DNA of 56,497 bases, from NCBI GenBank assembly GCA_031549965.1, contig JAVBPB010000120.1, positions 1-56,497 of the forward strand. Reading direction: 5' to 3'. Source of the stretch: JAVBPB01 sp031549965. Lineage in GTDB: Bacteria; Bacillota; Clostridia; Lachnospirales; Lachnospiraceae. The position numbers and the translations under genes were made by a program. Shown in pieces: positions 32,421-42,252 of the stretch. Below the pieces are notes generated by a model. That model was not told the DNA's origin. It made no database searches and was given only the letters and a program-made list of their open reading frames with translations. Numbering within the stretch: position 1 is the stretch's first letter; every line of letters begins with the position of its first letter.

Positions 32421-35150
32421 CTATAAATTATCTGCATCTAATTTTTCAATTAACTTATCTTTTTTTCTTAAAACATTGCAAATTGAATTCTTATAAATCT
32501 GCTGTTTTGCTCCTCCTAAAAATGCCATTACCCTTTCTTCTGTTAATTCAAAGAACTCCTCAATATTTCTGATTCTATTTTTAGAAAGATATGTAACAAT
32601 ATTATTATCTATTAGTGATTCATATTTGGTTAGTTTAGATATCGGGAATTTCTTCCAAACATCTTTTGTTTTAGGAGCATATACTTCTTCTTTTATCGTT
32701 TTTAAATTGTGACTATTTATTTCAATTTTTTGGCTACTACGAGAAGCAATAAACTCAGCTCCTGAGACAGTTGTAATGTTTTGACTTATAGACGTTAGTC
32801 TAAATACTCCATCATCACTAATAATAACAGGATTATCTTCTAAATATTTCAAGGCAACCGATAATATTTGATTGTCAGGAACATTAGCATCTAAATCTAA
32901 TGGTAATAATGAAACATCTGCATTCTCAATTATAAATCTAAAGGGTATTTTTGTATTTAGTGTTTTTAAATAACTTTCGATTTTGCGACTTAGTTCACGT
33001 GCTGTATTAGATGTAGCAAAATCATATTTTCCACTGCGTCCATCTTTGATTTTTCCTATCTCATCAATTACTTTTGTTGGTATGCTAATATACTCATCAT
33101 CACTGAAGTAATCAATTAAATCTGGAGCATTTATTAATGCACATGTGTCTATTATGAAAACATCCTTTTTAATTTTATCTTGGGTAGCCTTTAATTTTAC
33201 TTTTTTATATTTTCCATTAATAACATTCTCAATTATTTTAATGTTATCGTAATAACGACTTGCTAATATACTATTATTTTCTTGCATCATTGTAAATAAG
33301 TTTATATTCTGTGTCGAAAGATAAAGTTCTTTGGATCGTATTTGTTCCATGTATGACTTTAACGATGAAATATCTGGACAGTTTTCGATTGCTTGTTTAA
33401 GTCTGTTTTCATCTTCATCGTCAAATATATCATATTTATTAAGTAAGAAACAAAACCTTTCTAAATAATTATTATATTCATTAAAGAATGAGTCATATGC
33501 AAAAAATTCAGGTAATTTTTGAAATTTATGATTCATAATGGCTCCAATTAACTCTTTTATTATTCTTTCATTATAAATAGATATCGTATCATTATCAAAT
33601 CTTAATGCTATATCATGTGAGTTTATACCTACTGCCTGATACAAATGTATCATATCTACATAAGTTTCTGGCTTTTTAAAATTTTTCAAAATATTTTTAG
33701 CATAATATACTTTGTTATCAATATTTTCACAAATAATTGACAAGTCCATTAACTTACGTATTTGTTCTAAAGCAATATCAGTATTTGCAAATTCAATCTT
33801 CGATAAAATAATATCTTTAAATTCACATATATTAAATGTATTTTTGCCAATGGTAGTAATAAAAGAACTAATTAACACTAAATTGTTGTAAATATATATA
33901 TAATCTTTATTACTCCATTCATTTTGTAAAATTGATAAAGCAATTTTATTTTTCTCAGAAAAGACTGGTAATGACATTAATATCAAATATCCAATATTGT
34001 TTTTTACATTATCTTTAACTATATTATATATCCATGTTTCTAATATATTTTCATTTAATATTTCATTTTCATATGATACTGGTACTTTCATTGTTATTTC
34101 ATTATATTTGTAATTTCCACATGCTAAAAATACGTGCTCTTTCTTTTCATTAATTACCACACAATCCTTTTCTGAAAAAGACACTGGTAATTGAATTTTT
34201 AAAAATTCATCTCTTTCTATTCGAAACGATTCTGCATTATAAAAAATCACAATCTTATCTCTAAAAGCAGATGCATTTGCACTAACAATTTTATATACAT
34301 TTGCATCCATAACAATAATTTCTCCATTTTTACATACATTTAAGATAGCTCTCTTAATTCTATTTCCAGAACCAATAATATTTCTTATATTACTTTCTTT
34401 AGTGTCGCTATACTTTATTATGTTTTTTTCATTTAATCCTTTAACTGTCAGTATAGACTTTATACATTGATGATAAGCCTCTGTTGTTAATTCTGGTACT
34501 GTATATATTTCTCCATTTTCATTATCTACACCTATGCTTAACACAAATTGATTATCCCAATATTCAGTAGATAATAAATCAATTTTATCAATTTTATATT
34601 TAGATGCTATAAGTCTTTGATCTGCAACTTTTCCATTTTGTAATGCCTTGGTTAATATTTCTTCTGGAAATGCGTTATCATAATCATCCCTATTTCCTAA
34701 TACTACTGCATCATTAATTACTTCTGTACGAGGTTGAAACGTATACATTTTTCCAGTCAAAGGATTATAAAAAATATTAATACCTATTTCCTGACTTTCA
34801 CAAGGCAAGAGCCCATTATTTAACATCTCAATACCACGTTCAGTCATTTGTAATTCTTTAAATTTGACTTTAGAGTACTCAAATTCAGAAGTTTCTTTCA
34901 TTGTAATAACCTTTAATTTCTTTAGGTTATTAACGCATGGCTTAATTAAAAATTCACTGCTTACCATATTGAATACTTTTTCAAATGTATATTTTAATGG
35001 CAATTCTCTCATTTCATGGTCTTCTTCAAACCTATGAATACATGTTAATAAAATCCAGTCCATAGTTGCAAGCCTTATGGTTTTAGTGCATTGAACTTTT
35101 AAAGTATATTTATTGCATGGCACCTTTACTATGTTTTCGGCAATTATCAT
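32421..35150 (-). CDS. Large protein with C-terminal PIN-domain ribonuclease
   Basis: A 909-residue protein. The last third holds a PIN nuclease domain (about residues 660-800): VFIIDTCALINAPDLI (first Asp near 667), ISIPTKVIDEIGKIK (Glu near 685), LDANVPDNQILSVAL (Asp near 759) and VIISDDGVFRLTS (Asp near 778). All four acidic ligands of an active Mg2+-dependent nuclease are therefore present. A C-terminal helical stretch (RNIEEFFELTEERVMAFLGGAKQQIY) follows. The first 650 residues are not recognised; an N-terminal winged-helix-like part is possible. The start ATG overlaps the stop of the helicase gene (ATGA), so the two proteins are made in step. Likely an RNA-targeting partner of the helicase. 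Confidence 0.7.
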   Translation of the reverse strand: MIIAENIVKVPCNKYTLKVQCTKTIRLATMDWILLTCIHRFEEDHEMRELPLKYTFEKVFNMVSSEFLIKPCVNNLKKLKVITMKETSEFEYSKVKFKELQMTERGIEMLNNGLLPCESQEIGINIFYNPLTGKMYTFQPRTEVINDAVVLGNRDDYDNAFPEEILTKALQNGKVADQRLIASKYKIDKIDLLSTEYWDNQFVLSIGVDNENGEIYTVPELTTEAYHQCIKSILTVKGLNEKNIIKYSDTKESNIRNIIGSGNRIKRAILNVCKNGEIIVMDANVYKIVSANASAFRDKIVIFYNAESFRIERDEFLKIQLPVSFSEKDCVVINEKKEHVFLACGNYKYNEITMKVPVSYENEILNENILETWIYNIVKDNVKNNIGYLILMSLPVFSEKNKIALSILQNEWSNKDYIYIYNNLVLISSFITTIGKNTFNICEFKDIILSKIEFANTDIALEQIRKLMDLSIICENIDNKVYYAKNILKNFKKPETYVDMIHLYQAVGINSHDIALRFDNDTISIYNERIIKELIGAIMNHKFQKLPEFFAYDSFFNEYNNYLERFCFLLNKYDIFDDEDENRLKQAIENCPDISSLKSYMEQIRSKELYLSTQNINLFTMMQENNSILASRYYDNIKIIENVINGKYKKVKLKATQDKIKKDVFIIDTCALINAPDLIDYFSDDEYISIPTKVIDEIGKIKDGRSGKYDFATSNTARELSRKIESYLKTLNTKIPFRFIIENADVSLLPLDLDANVPDNQILSVALKYLEDNPVIISDDGVFRLTSISQNITTVSGAEFIASRSSQKIEINSHNLKTIKEEVYAPKTKDVWKKFPISKLTKYESLIDNNIVTYLSKNRIRNIEEFFELTEERVMAFLGGAKQQIYKNSICNVLRKKDKLIEKLDADNL

Positions 35151-38100
35151 CTATAAGGCACCTCCTGCCCTCTAAGTCTGTTAAAAATTTCATCTGCAAC
35201 TAAATCGTTTATAATATCATCACTCGTAAAATATGTACCCTTCATTTCTAACATTTCTATAATGTCTTTATACACAAATGTTTCTTTTTCTTCTCCATTA
35301 TCCATGTCTGTAAGTAAAACTGGTTGATCAGCATACATGTTTGTTGCACCTACAATTAGCAATAAATTTTGAGCACGTGAAAAACCCACATTTATACGTT
35401 GATAAGCTGCAACGTATGATTGAAGACTTTTTTGCTTTGTTTTTATATTACGTACTAAACTAACAATAATAATCTCTTTTTCTTTTCCTTGAAATCTATC
35501 AACAGTATTAATTTCCACATCTATATAATAAAAACTTTCATTTTTAATAAGTTTTCTAATCATTTTAACCTGATCATAATAAAAGCTTATAACTCCAATG
35601 GTTACTTTGTTCTTTAAGTCCATATTAGCATATTGTAGTTCCATCCTTTTTAATATTTCAAGAATCATATAACTTTCAAGAATGTTTTCTGTAGATGTAC
35701 TGCCTCTTTTTCTTTGTTCTAGTATAGTTTCTCCTCTTAAAGAAGAAGAATCAAACCAGTAGGCATGTCTTTGTGGAATAATCATTTCCGTTCCAATGAT
35801 GCTATCAATTGTTAGATTGTGGGCTTTATGATTCGGGGCATTAGGATTCTTAGCACCATCTCTAAGTTTTCCATCGTAAAACATGTTAACTATATCCATA
35901 ATGTCTGAATGCATTCGATATTGCACTAATAGTGATTGTTTCAAATCAATCGGAGAATTTTCAAAATATTTTTGGAATACTGAAGCAGTAACCATAATTT
36001 TGTATTTTTCAAAGTCTTCAACAGTTAAACTAAATTCACCAGATTCCACTTCTTCTTGATTTTCTACTAGTTCATAATAACTCTTCTCATGTTCATTAAA
36101 TAAAGGTGGTAATTGTCTATGATCACCTACAAGAACTGCTTTTCTACCCTTAATAAGTGGAATCAATAATTCAGGTGGTGTCGCCTTACTTACCTCATCA
36201 ATAATTACTACATCAAAATCATCAAATCCCTTATCAGTTAAAGTTCTTATGTTTTCTGTACATGAAACACCTACCACATTACATCCATTAATATAGTTGT
36301 CCAAATACATATCGTTTTCTTGTGCATAATCAGGTATTTCATTAATCCATTTTTCCAAATCTTCAAAAATAGGTTCCCATACTTGCCTGCTAATGGATTT
36401 ATTTCCAATACTAACTCTTTCTTTAGCCTCTTCTATTGCCCTGAAAACATCCTCTTCATCAGATTTATATTTCTCGAAAATATTCTTAAAGTCTTTCTCT
36501 TCATTAGCTAAAATTTGGTTTAGTTTAGCTTCCTTTACTGTAAGAGCTTCTACTTCTTCTTCCAAAATAATAAGTTTCTTTTCAAAATCTTCCTGTTCTT
36601 CTTGGTATGAATTAATAATGTTATTAATCTTTCTTATAATGGATTGCTTTAACTGGTCTACTATGTCTGATGTATTATCAATAACCTTTTGGATTTGTAA
36701 AAGATTCACCTCATCATTTTCAATATTAAATATACCTAACTCTTCATCTGACAAACCAATTCCCTGAGAATTAAATTGCTTTATCTGTTTACTAATTGTT
36801 TGCCACTCCGCAATTATTTCTGCGCTGGCGTTTTTTAGCATTTCCTCTTTTAAAATAATTTCTTGGGCTTTTAGATTCTCAAGTTCCTGTGACGGGCCTA
36901 GTTCAATACCACTGTTTATTTTTTGACTCATTTTGGATACAATGCGAATATTTTGTAAAATATTTGCAAAAATGCTATTAGCCTGCTTTACTCTTGATGG
37001 TAAGTTTAATTTATTTGTATCTATAATTGCCTTGGATAGATATAAACTATGTTTTTTTAATTCCTCTAAATACAGAAAAACATCTCCCCATATTTTTTCT
37101 ATAGATTCCTTAGAAATAGAAAAACTAATATCATCTACTTTTTCTTCACAATACATCTTCATTAACTGTAGATTTGCTTTTTCAGCGTTATGTTGGTTAG
37201 TTGCTTCCCATATTAATTCAGATTTTTGACTAATTTCATCAATCTGATTCTTTTTTTTATCAATATCTATTCTATTATTTTTAATTTCTTTCTTAATATT
37301 ACTAATATTGTCTTTCAAGGAAATAATTTGTCTCTTTTCTTCATCATATTTCCATTTCTCAGCATCTTCTTTTTTCCACCCATCAATATATTCTAGCCCA
37401 ATATAATCTAAAATTGAATTATAAAATGACTCTAATACATTTTTCTCAGTTATATTATCAACCGAACTTGCTATCTTTCTTTTATCGCCTAAACGTATTG
37501 CTCTAACATTGGGATTGGATATCAATCTCTCTAATGCATTATCTACGGCAAGATTTGCCTGGGATGTAACCAAAACTCGTTTGCCTCTAATAACAAGCTG
37601 ATATATAGCTTCAGCAATAACAGTAGTTTTACCAGTTCCTGGAGGTCCTTGAATTAAACAAACATCTGGAGCAGAAAGTATTTTTTTCACAGCTTCCTTT
37701 TGTTCTGTATTAATATCATTATTCTGCCATTTTTCAATATTAACAATCTTTTTGTTAGTTCGTGCCTTTGTAATATCAAAAAGCCATTCATCTAAATTTT
37801 GAGAAACACTATGACCATTAGCAAGTTCATTAACTGCTCCCTTTAGTCTGCTAATTAATGCAAAATCACCAATCTGGGAAGCAGCAATATATCCCTCTCC
37901 ATAAAATTCACTTATTACCTCTTGTGCATCTTCTTGTGATAAAAAACCTTTTCTTTTTAATTGTCTTTCAATAATAGTAGAACCATTAGAACTTAACTCA
38001 AATTTCAATTCAGATAAAAATGCATTTGGAAATTGTTGCTTCATTTCTGATATATAAAATTCAATATTTAACTTACTATTTTCTTTTTTATCTTTTTTGC

Positions 38101-39106
38101 AATATTCTCTGTGTTCTTCCCACCCTTTTATATACTCTACATTTCTCAATAAATATTGCTCTCCAAAATCAATAAACTGTACTGCTACACCATTATCAAA
38201 GTTTTGAGTATTTTGAATTTCTTTGTTAAATGAAAACTTCCATCTATCCGTAGAATAGTCATTTGAAAACACAGACATTTCATTTCTGAATAAAGCAACC
38301 TTAAACTCTTCAAATTCTTCTTTTGAAGGTGCCACTGTTAAAAAAGAAATTTGTTTTTCGTTTAGGTCTACTTTGACCGAAATATACTTAATACCTTTTA
38401 TTCGCATTTCGGATATCTGTTTTTTCCAGTCTAAATAATCATTCCACTGGGCTATTTCATAACCTATTAGTTCTACATTTTGGGCTGCTTCTTCTGTAAT
38501 ATCCCACAGTGCATTAGAATGTTTGGGGCCATCATATAAGAATGAATACTTACCTGCATGATCATCTGGTTTTCTTTTTGGATTCTCAATTAATTTAATA
38601 TCATCTATGATGAATTCGCCATCTTTAGGTCTTCCATAGAAAACCACATATTTACCTTCTGGTAATCTTTTCTTTAAATAAGAGCTGTTGCTATTATAAA
38701 TTGCAACTCTTCTTACTACATGTCCCTTTTCTTCATTTTTAAATGATTGATTTTTAATAACACAATCTTGTTGTAATTTATTAGGAAATATTTTTTGAAT
38801 AAAAGAATCAAAAGTTTCCCCAGGTAGTGACACTTGTGGATATTCTGCTTTTAGACGTTCAAATGCATTCTTAAGCTTAATATCTCCTCCCTCTTTTTTA
38901 AATAATTTAATTCGAATCTCATTGGTAATATCTTCCTTTTGTATTGGTTTAGTGATATTGGTTTTACCGCCTTTATTCGTTGTTTTTGTTATCTGTGCTG
39001 TGGCTACACCATTAATAATACGCCTGCATTTTTCACATGCTCCACGATTATCTCTGTCACTAATATATACCTTATTTCCACAGACACATGTTACATGTCT
39101 TCCCAT
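35147..39106 (-). CDS. UPF1/DNA2-type superfamily 1 helicase with N-terminal zinc ribbon
   Basis: A 1319-residue protein. Residues 3-28 hold a zinc ribbon (CVCGNKVYISDRDNRGACEKC). A large unassigned part (to about 450) follows. The SF1 core is split by a coiled coil (about 565-880): motif I QGPPGTGKTTVIAEA near residue 489, motif II VVIIDEVSKATPPELL near 969, motif III VGDHRQLPPL near 990, motif IV LVQYRMHSDIMD near 1055, motif V TVDRFQGKEKEIIIVS near 1195, motif VI RINVGFSRAQNLL near 1240. This is the DNA2/NAM7/UPF1 group, 5'-3' helicases on RNA or DNA. I chose ATG 39106 behind AGGAGG. It heads an operon with the PIN nuclease gene. Confidence 0.85.
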   Translation of the reverse strand: MGRHVTCVCGNKVYISDRDNRGACEKCRRIINGVATAQITKTTNKGGKTNITKPIQKEDITNEIRIKLFKKEGGDIKLKNAFERLKAEYPQVSLPGETFDSFIQKIFPNKLQQDCVIKNQSFKNEEKGHVVRRVAIYNSNSSYLKKRLPEGKYVVFYGRPKDGEFIIDDIKLIENPKRKPDDHAGKYSFLYDGPKHSNALWDITEEAAQNVELIGYEIAQWNDYLDWKKQISEMRIKGIKYISVKVDLNEKQISFLTVAPSKEEFEEFKVALFRNEMSVFSNDYSTDRWKFSFNKEIQNTQNFDNGVAVQFIDFGEQYLLRNVEYIKGWEEHREYCKKDKKENSKLNIEFYISEMKQQFPNAFLSELKFELSSNGSTIIERQLKRKGFLSQEDAQEVISEFYGEGYIAASQIGDFALISRLKGAVNELANGHSVSQNLDEWLFDITKARTNKKIVNIEKWQNNDINTEQKEAVKKILSAPDVCLIQGPPGTGKTTVIAEAIYQLVIRGKRVLVTSQANLAVDNALERLISNPNVRAIRLGDKRKIASSVDNITEKNVLESFYNSILDYIGLEYIDGWKKEDAEKWKYDEEKRQIISLKDNISNIKKEIKNNRIDIDKKKNQIDEISQKSELIWEATNQHNAEKANLQLMKMYCEEKVDDISFSISKESIEKIWGDVFLYLEELKKHSLYLSKAIIDTNKLNLPSRVKQANSIFANILQNIRIVSKMSQKINSGIELGPSQELENLKAQEIILKEEMLKNASAEIIAEWQTISKQIKQFNSQGIGLSDEELGIFNIENDEVNLLQIQKVIDNTSDIVDQLKQSIIRKINNIINSYQEEQEDFEKKLIILEEEVEALTVKEAKLNQILANEEKDFKNIFEKYKSDEEDVFRAIEEAKERVSIGNKSISRQVWEPIFEDLEKWINEIPDYAQENDMYLDNYINGCNVVGVSCTENIRTLTDKGFDDFDVVIIDEVSKATPPELLIPLIKGRKAVLVGDHRQLPPLFNEHEKSYYELVENQEEVESGEFSLTVEDFEKYKIMVTASVFQKYFENSPIDLKQSLLVQYRMHSDIMDIVNMFYDGKLRDGAKNPNAPNHKAHNLTIDSIIGTEMIIPQRHAYWFDSSSLRGETILEQRKRGSTSTENILESYMILEILKRMELQYANMDLKNKVTIGVISFYYDQVKMIRKLIKNESFYYIDVEINTVDRFQGKEKEIIIVSLVRNIKTKQKSLQSYVAAYQRINVGFSRAQNLLLIVGATNMYADQPVLLTDMDNGEEKETFVYKDIIEMLEMKGTYFTSDDIINDLVADEIFNRLRGQEVPYR

Positions 39107-39212
39107 TTGCACCTCCTATAGTTTTCCGTATATAGTTCTCCATACATCACAGATGGCATATTTGCACATTCTATCTGAAATTAACAAGTCATAATTAATT
39201 TTTTCCATTGAT

Positions 39213-39258
39213 AGTTTATCACGTAATTTGTAATTTTTCAATAAAACTTGTAATTTTT
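39213..39258 (-). promoter_or_regulatory. Promoter of the helicase-PIN operon with direct-repeat operator candidate
   Basis: On the minus strand TTGAAA (39241-39236), 17 nt, TAAACT (39218-39213) forms a sigma-A-type promoter about 105 nt ahead of the helicase start. Two identical 11-bp direct repeats (plus-strand TTGTAATTTTT at 39228-39238 and 39248-39258) overlap and flank the -35 box with a period of 20 bp, about two helical turns, as expected for side-by-side binding of a regulator. Confidence 0.5.
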
Positions 39259-39364
39259 ATAAGATTCCTTGGATAATTAATTCAGAAGCGACAAAGCTGA
39301 TAAAGCCACGAATTATGCTTTCCAAAAAAATTATTGTTTTCTGATTACAGTTTGCACATAAAAA

Positions 39365-39410
39365 TAAAAAAGTAGCAAATTAACAGTTTCAGTTAAAATG
39401 CTACTTTTTT
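39365..39410 (-). terminator. Intrinsic terminator of crcB
   Basis: AAAAAAGTAGCA at 39365-39376 pairs with TGCTACTTTTTT at 39399-39410. On the minus strand the run of Ts ends the crcB transcript. Confidence 0.75.
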
Positions 39411-39419
39411 ATAAAAATC

Positions 39420-39812
39420 CTATTTACATATACTTCTTGCTAAACCCATTCCAATTAAAACACCAATAATACTTAAAAATAAATTTAATAAAACATTTCC
39501 CGCCGACATAGCGTACTTGCCATCCATAAATAAATTTACAGTTTCCATACTAAATGTTGAAAAGGTACTTAAGCCTCCAAGTAATCCAGTTGTCAAAAAT
39601 AGTTTTGCTCTTTTTGAAATATTCACAGACTCCCCTTCCAAGCCAATTATAAATCCAATTAAAAATCCTGCAATAACATTAGACAATAAAGTACCAATTG
39701 GAAATGTATATCCAAATTTATTCATTAAATTAGTTAATCCATATCTAAAACATGAACCAATAAATCCACCAAGTCCAACTACAAAAAACTCTATTAAACT
39801 CACCACTTTCAA
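39420..39812 (-). CDS. crcB: Fluoride efflux channel CrcB/Fluc
   Basis: A 130-residue membrane protein with four helices. Family markers are VVGLGGFIGSCFRYGLTN, FPIGTLLSNVIAGFLIG (the conserved Asn of the pore) and TTGLLGGLSTFSTFSMET (the Gly-rich TM3 break with the phenylalanines of the fluoride path). Fluc forms dual-topology dimers that export F-. A single gene, not a crcB pair, is present. The start is TTG at 39812. The flavoprotein gene ends 64 nt upstream. I see no fluoride riboswitch upstream. Confidence 0.9.
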   Translation of the reverse strand: MKVVSLIEFFVVGLGGFIGSCFRYGLTNLMNKFGYTFPIGTLLSNVIAGFLIGFIIGLEGESVNISKRAKLFLTTGLLGGLSTFSTFSMETVNLFMDGKYAMSAGNVLLNLFLSIIGVLIGMGLARSICK

Positions 39813-39876
39813 TTATCAACTAAACTTTCTCACCTATAAATTTGGAATCCAAAGTAGATATAATAAAATTTAGTAT

Positions 39877-40503
39877 TTATCTAATAAAATTAGTAAATAT
39901 TCTTTGTTTTTTTTCTGGTATTTCAATCTGCTGTTTGCCTAATTCAACAGTTTTAAGAAGCCATGCCATATTTTTCCCAACCGTCTCCATAATCTGCACA
40001 CCTTCACCATCTTGCAAAACCTCATTACCTGAGCCACCATGGATTACAGTCCAATAGTGATTTGGAGTTATAATTAGACCTCCTAGATTCAAATAATTAT
40101 TTAACTGATGAAATGTACTTGTACCACCAGAACGTCTTACTGCTGCAACTGTAGCTCCTATTTTATATGCAAAATGTCTTGAACGTGAGTAAAAAGCCCT
40201 GTCAAGAAAACATTTCATTGTGCCGGAAATTCCAGAATAATGTACGGGACATCCAAGAATAATCCCATCTGCCTCCATCATTTTTGTTGAATATTCATTT
40301 ACAATGTCATCATCATAAATACATTTATTACCTTCTGTTTTACCGCAACCCCAGCATCCTGTACATCCTCTTATTGGTTTAGTTCCAACATGTAATATTT
40401 CTGTTTCTATGCCTTCCTTTTCCAACTGATCCGTAATTACCTTTATTGCCGCATATGTATTACCTTCTTTATGTGGACTTCCATTAATTGCTACAACTTT
40501 CAT
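39877..40503 (-). CDS. Flavodoxin-like NAD(P)H:FMN reductase / iron-sulfur flavoprotein
   Basis: A 208-residue protein of the flavodoxin-like FMN reductase family. The FMN phosphate loop is GSPHKEGNTY at residues 8-17. A cysteine-rich segment GCTGCWGCGKTEGNKC (about 46-61) matches the 4Fe-4S motif of iron-sulfur flavoproteins from anaerobes. DGIILGCPVHYSGISGTMKCFLDR and a GGTSTFHQLNN segment complete the flavin site. The role is electron transfer or reduction of small molecules such as oxygen or quinones. AGGAGGAAAAGTA precedes the ATG. Confidence 0.88.
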   Translation of the reverse strand: MKVVAINGSPHKEGNTYAAIKVITDQLEKEGIETEILHVGTKPIRGCTGCWGCGKTEGNKCIYDDDIVNEYSTKMMEADGIILGCPVHYSGISGTMKCFLDRAFYSRSRHFAYKIGATVAAVRRSGGTSTFHQLNNYLNLGGLIITPNHYWTVIHGGSGNEVLQDGEGVQIMETVGKNMAWLLKTVELGKQQIEIPEKKQRIFTNFIR

Positions 40504-40802
40504 TACTTTTCCTCCTGTTTATATTATTTTATTCTTTAATTTTACTTTTTTTGAACTATATATTTTATATTTCAATATTATACCATATCAAATAATGTTT
40601 GTAAAATTGAAGATAATAAATTAAGTGTAAATTTAAACCTCCCTCCCAGTCAATATAATATTTTTTGATTATGCTTTCAAGATATCAAATGATTTGTTAT
40701 CAACATTTTCAATTATATTTAAAGGCTAGAAGGGAGTAAAAAAACTACAAAGCAAAGTGTTGTACCTTTAAACTAAAAAACCATAGTAAAGGATGTTATA
40801 TA

Positions 40803-42089
40803 TCATTCACCTGTCAAAACATCATAAAGAATCTCCGCCAAAGGCTCCATAGCATTTTTTGCTTCCTGTACCGTATTATTTTGAGCCCCCACCTCAATAA
40901 GTAATGACTTTGGCTTCAAATGAAGATTATATCTATAATTTTTCAAATATATTCTCCTTGTAAATCCCGGAAAACTCTCTGCCGCTTTTAATTGCAATTG
41001 AAAACTAAATGCTAAATTATCCTGAATATATGGATTATATAAGTACTCAATTGCCCCGTTAGTATTTCTGCTAAGTCCGTTAAAAAACATAATTTGTGCT
41101 GTCTTTTTTCCATTTATAGTTGTTAGCAATTTATTTTTTGTATCACCGATACCATCCCTATGTAAGTCTATGACTACTTCTATACTTGGATATTCTTCAA
41201 GTATTTTACTCACTTTTTTACCCGCTTGGGTATAAGCTTTATTTCTGTCAAGTTTACCGTCTATAATGTCAAAGGTACTTTTATTATGCATTACCTTAAT
41301 TCCTTTTTCCTGCAACAACTTTGTTAAATATGAACCAACTCCTACAATTGTATCTTCCGTATCACCATTCGTACTATCTTCAAACTGTTCTTGTGAATGT
41401 GTGTGATAAATTAAGATTTGTGGCTTTTTACTATTTATATCTATTGTCATGTCTTTACCTAAAAGATCTTGAGCATCCAATATTTTATCGTTTATGGTTG
41501 TCGATCTGTCAACTACATAAAAAGTACTAACTAAAAATTTATAATCTTGCAATGCTTTTAATGAATATGTTGTTCCAACCCGATTTATTGTTTCAATTGC
41601 TTCAATATTGTCAGTTTCAGATTCTTCAACTATAATTTCTTCTATATCTACAAAGTTCTCTGGATTAAACAAATCATTTTCTCTTAAATTATTCGAGCTT
41701 ACATTAATACTTACGTATTCATCCTCAGTTTCAAATCCTTCGCTTAAATAGCTTTCTTTAGCGGTGTAAAAATTATAGTCATAAACATTTTTTACATATT
41801 CAAGTACAGGAAATAAACTATTTATAAGTTTTGATAAGTTATGTTCACTAACACTTTTTTTAGTCTCGTCCTCATATTTATTTACATACTGTGTTATTGG
41901 GGTGAATACATTGAGTACTCCCTTGCTTATGTCAACTATTACATCTTTAGTAAATTCAATTGCTGTATTATGCCCTTTTTCTTCATTATAAATTGTACAA
42001 GCTTTCATTAATACATAGGAGGTTAATAGAATTATTAACCCCCATATAATTATATTATATATATTCAAAATGTACTTTTTTTTAATCAT
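40803..42089 (-). CDS. spoIIP: Stage II sporulation protein P, SpoIIP
   Basis: A 428-residue protein anchored by one N-terminal helix (about residues 8-28). The C-terminal amidase/endopeptidase domain begins near residue 225: ILIYHTHSQEQFED (metal His and Glu), VVIDLHRDGIGD (second His) and LLIEVGAQNNTVQEAKNA (catalytic Glu). With SpoIID and SpoIIM it degrades peptidoglycan during engulfment of the forespore. The ATG at 42089 is preceded by AAGGTGTGA. It follows gpr on the same strand, an order conserved in spore-forming Clostridia. Normally transcribed by SigE in the mother cell. Confidence 0.92.
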   Translation of the reverse strand: MIKKKYILNIYNIIIWGLIILLTSYVLMKACTIYNEEKGHNTAIEFTKDVIVDISKGVLNVFTPITQYVNKYEDETKKSVSEHNLSKLINSLFPVLEYVKNVYDYNFYTAKESYLSEGFETEDEYVSINVSSNNLRENDLFNPENFVDIEEIIVEESETDNIEAIETINRVGTTYSLKALQDYKFLVSTFYVVDRSTTINDKILDAQDLLGKDMTIDINSKKPQILIYHTHSQEQFEDSTNGDTEDTIVGVGSYLTKLLQEKGIKVMHNKSTFDIIDGKLDRNKAYTQAGKKVSKILEEYPSIEVVIDLHRDGIGDTKNKLLTTINGKKTAQIMFFNGLSRNTNGAIEYLYNPYIQDNLAFSFQLQLKAAESFPGFTRRIYLKNYRYNLHLKPKSLLIEVGAQNNTVQEAKNAMEPLAEILYDVLTGE

Positions 42090-42252
42090 TCTGTCACACC
42101 TTATCACTTTGGAATAATTGAGCAAATCTAAACATTTAACTTAAAGTTTATAGTAGATTATATTCTAAGCATATTAATTTATTACAAAATTTAATTACTA
42201 TTTATTGAGCATAAATCTAAATTGTTATAAATGTTTAATTTCTAATATATTT

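Noticed and set aside
39813..40620. Fluoride riboswitch for crcB
   Set aside because: No GGNGATGG-type aptamer core was found upstream of crcB or of the flavoprotein gene.
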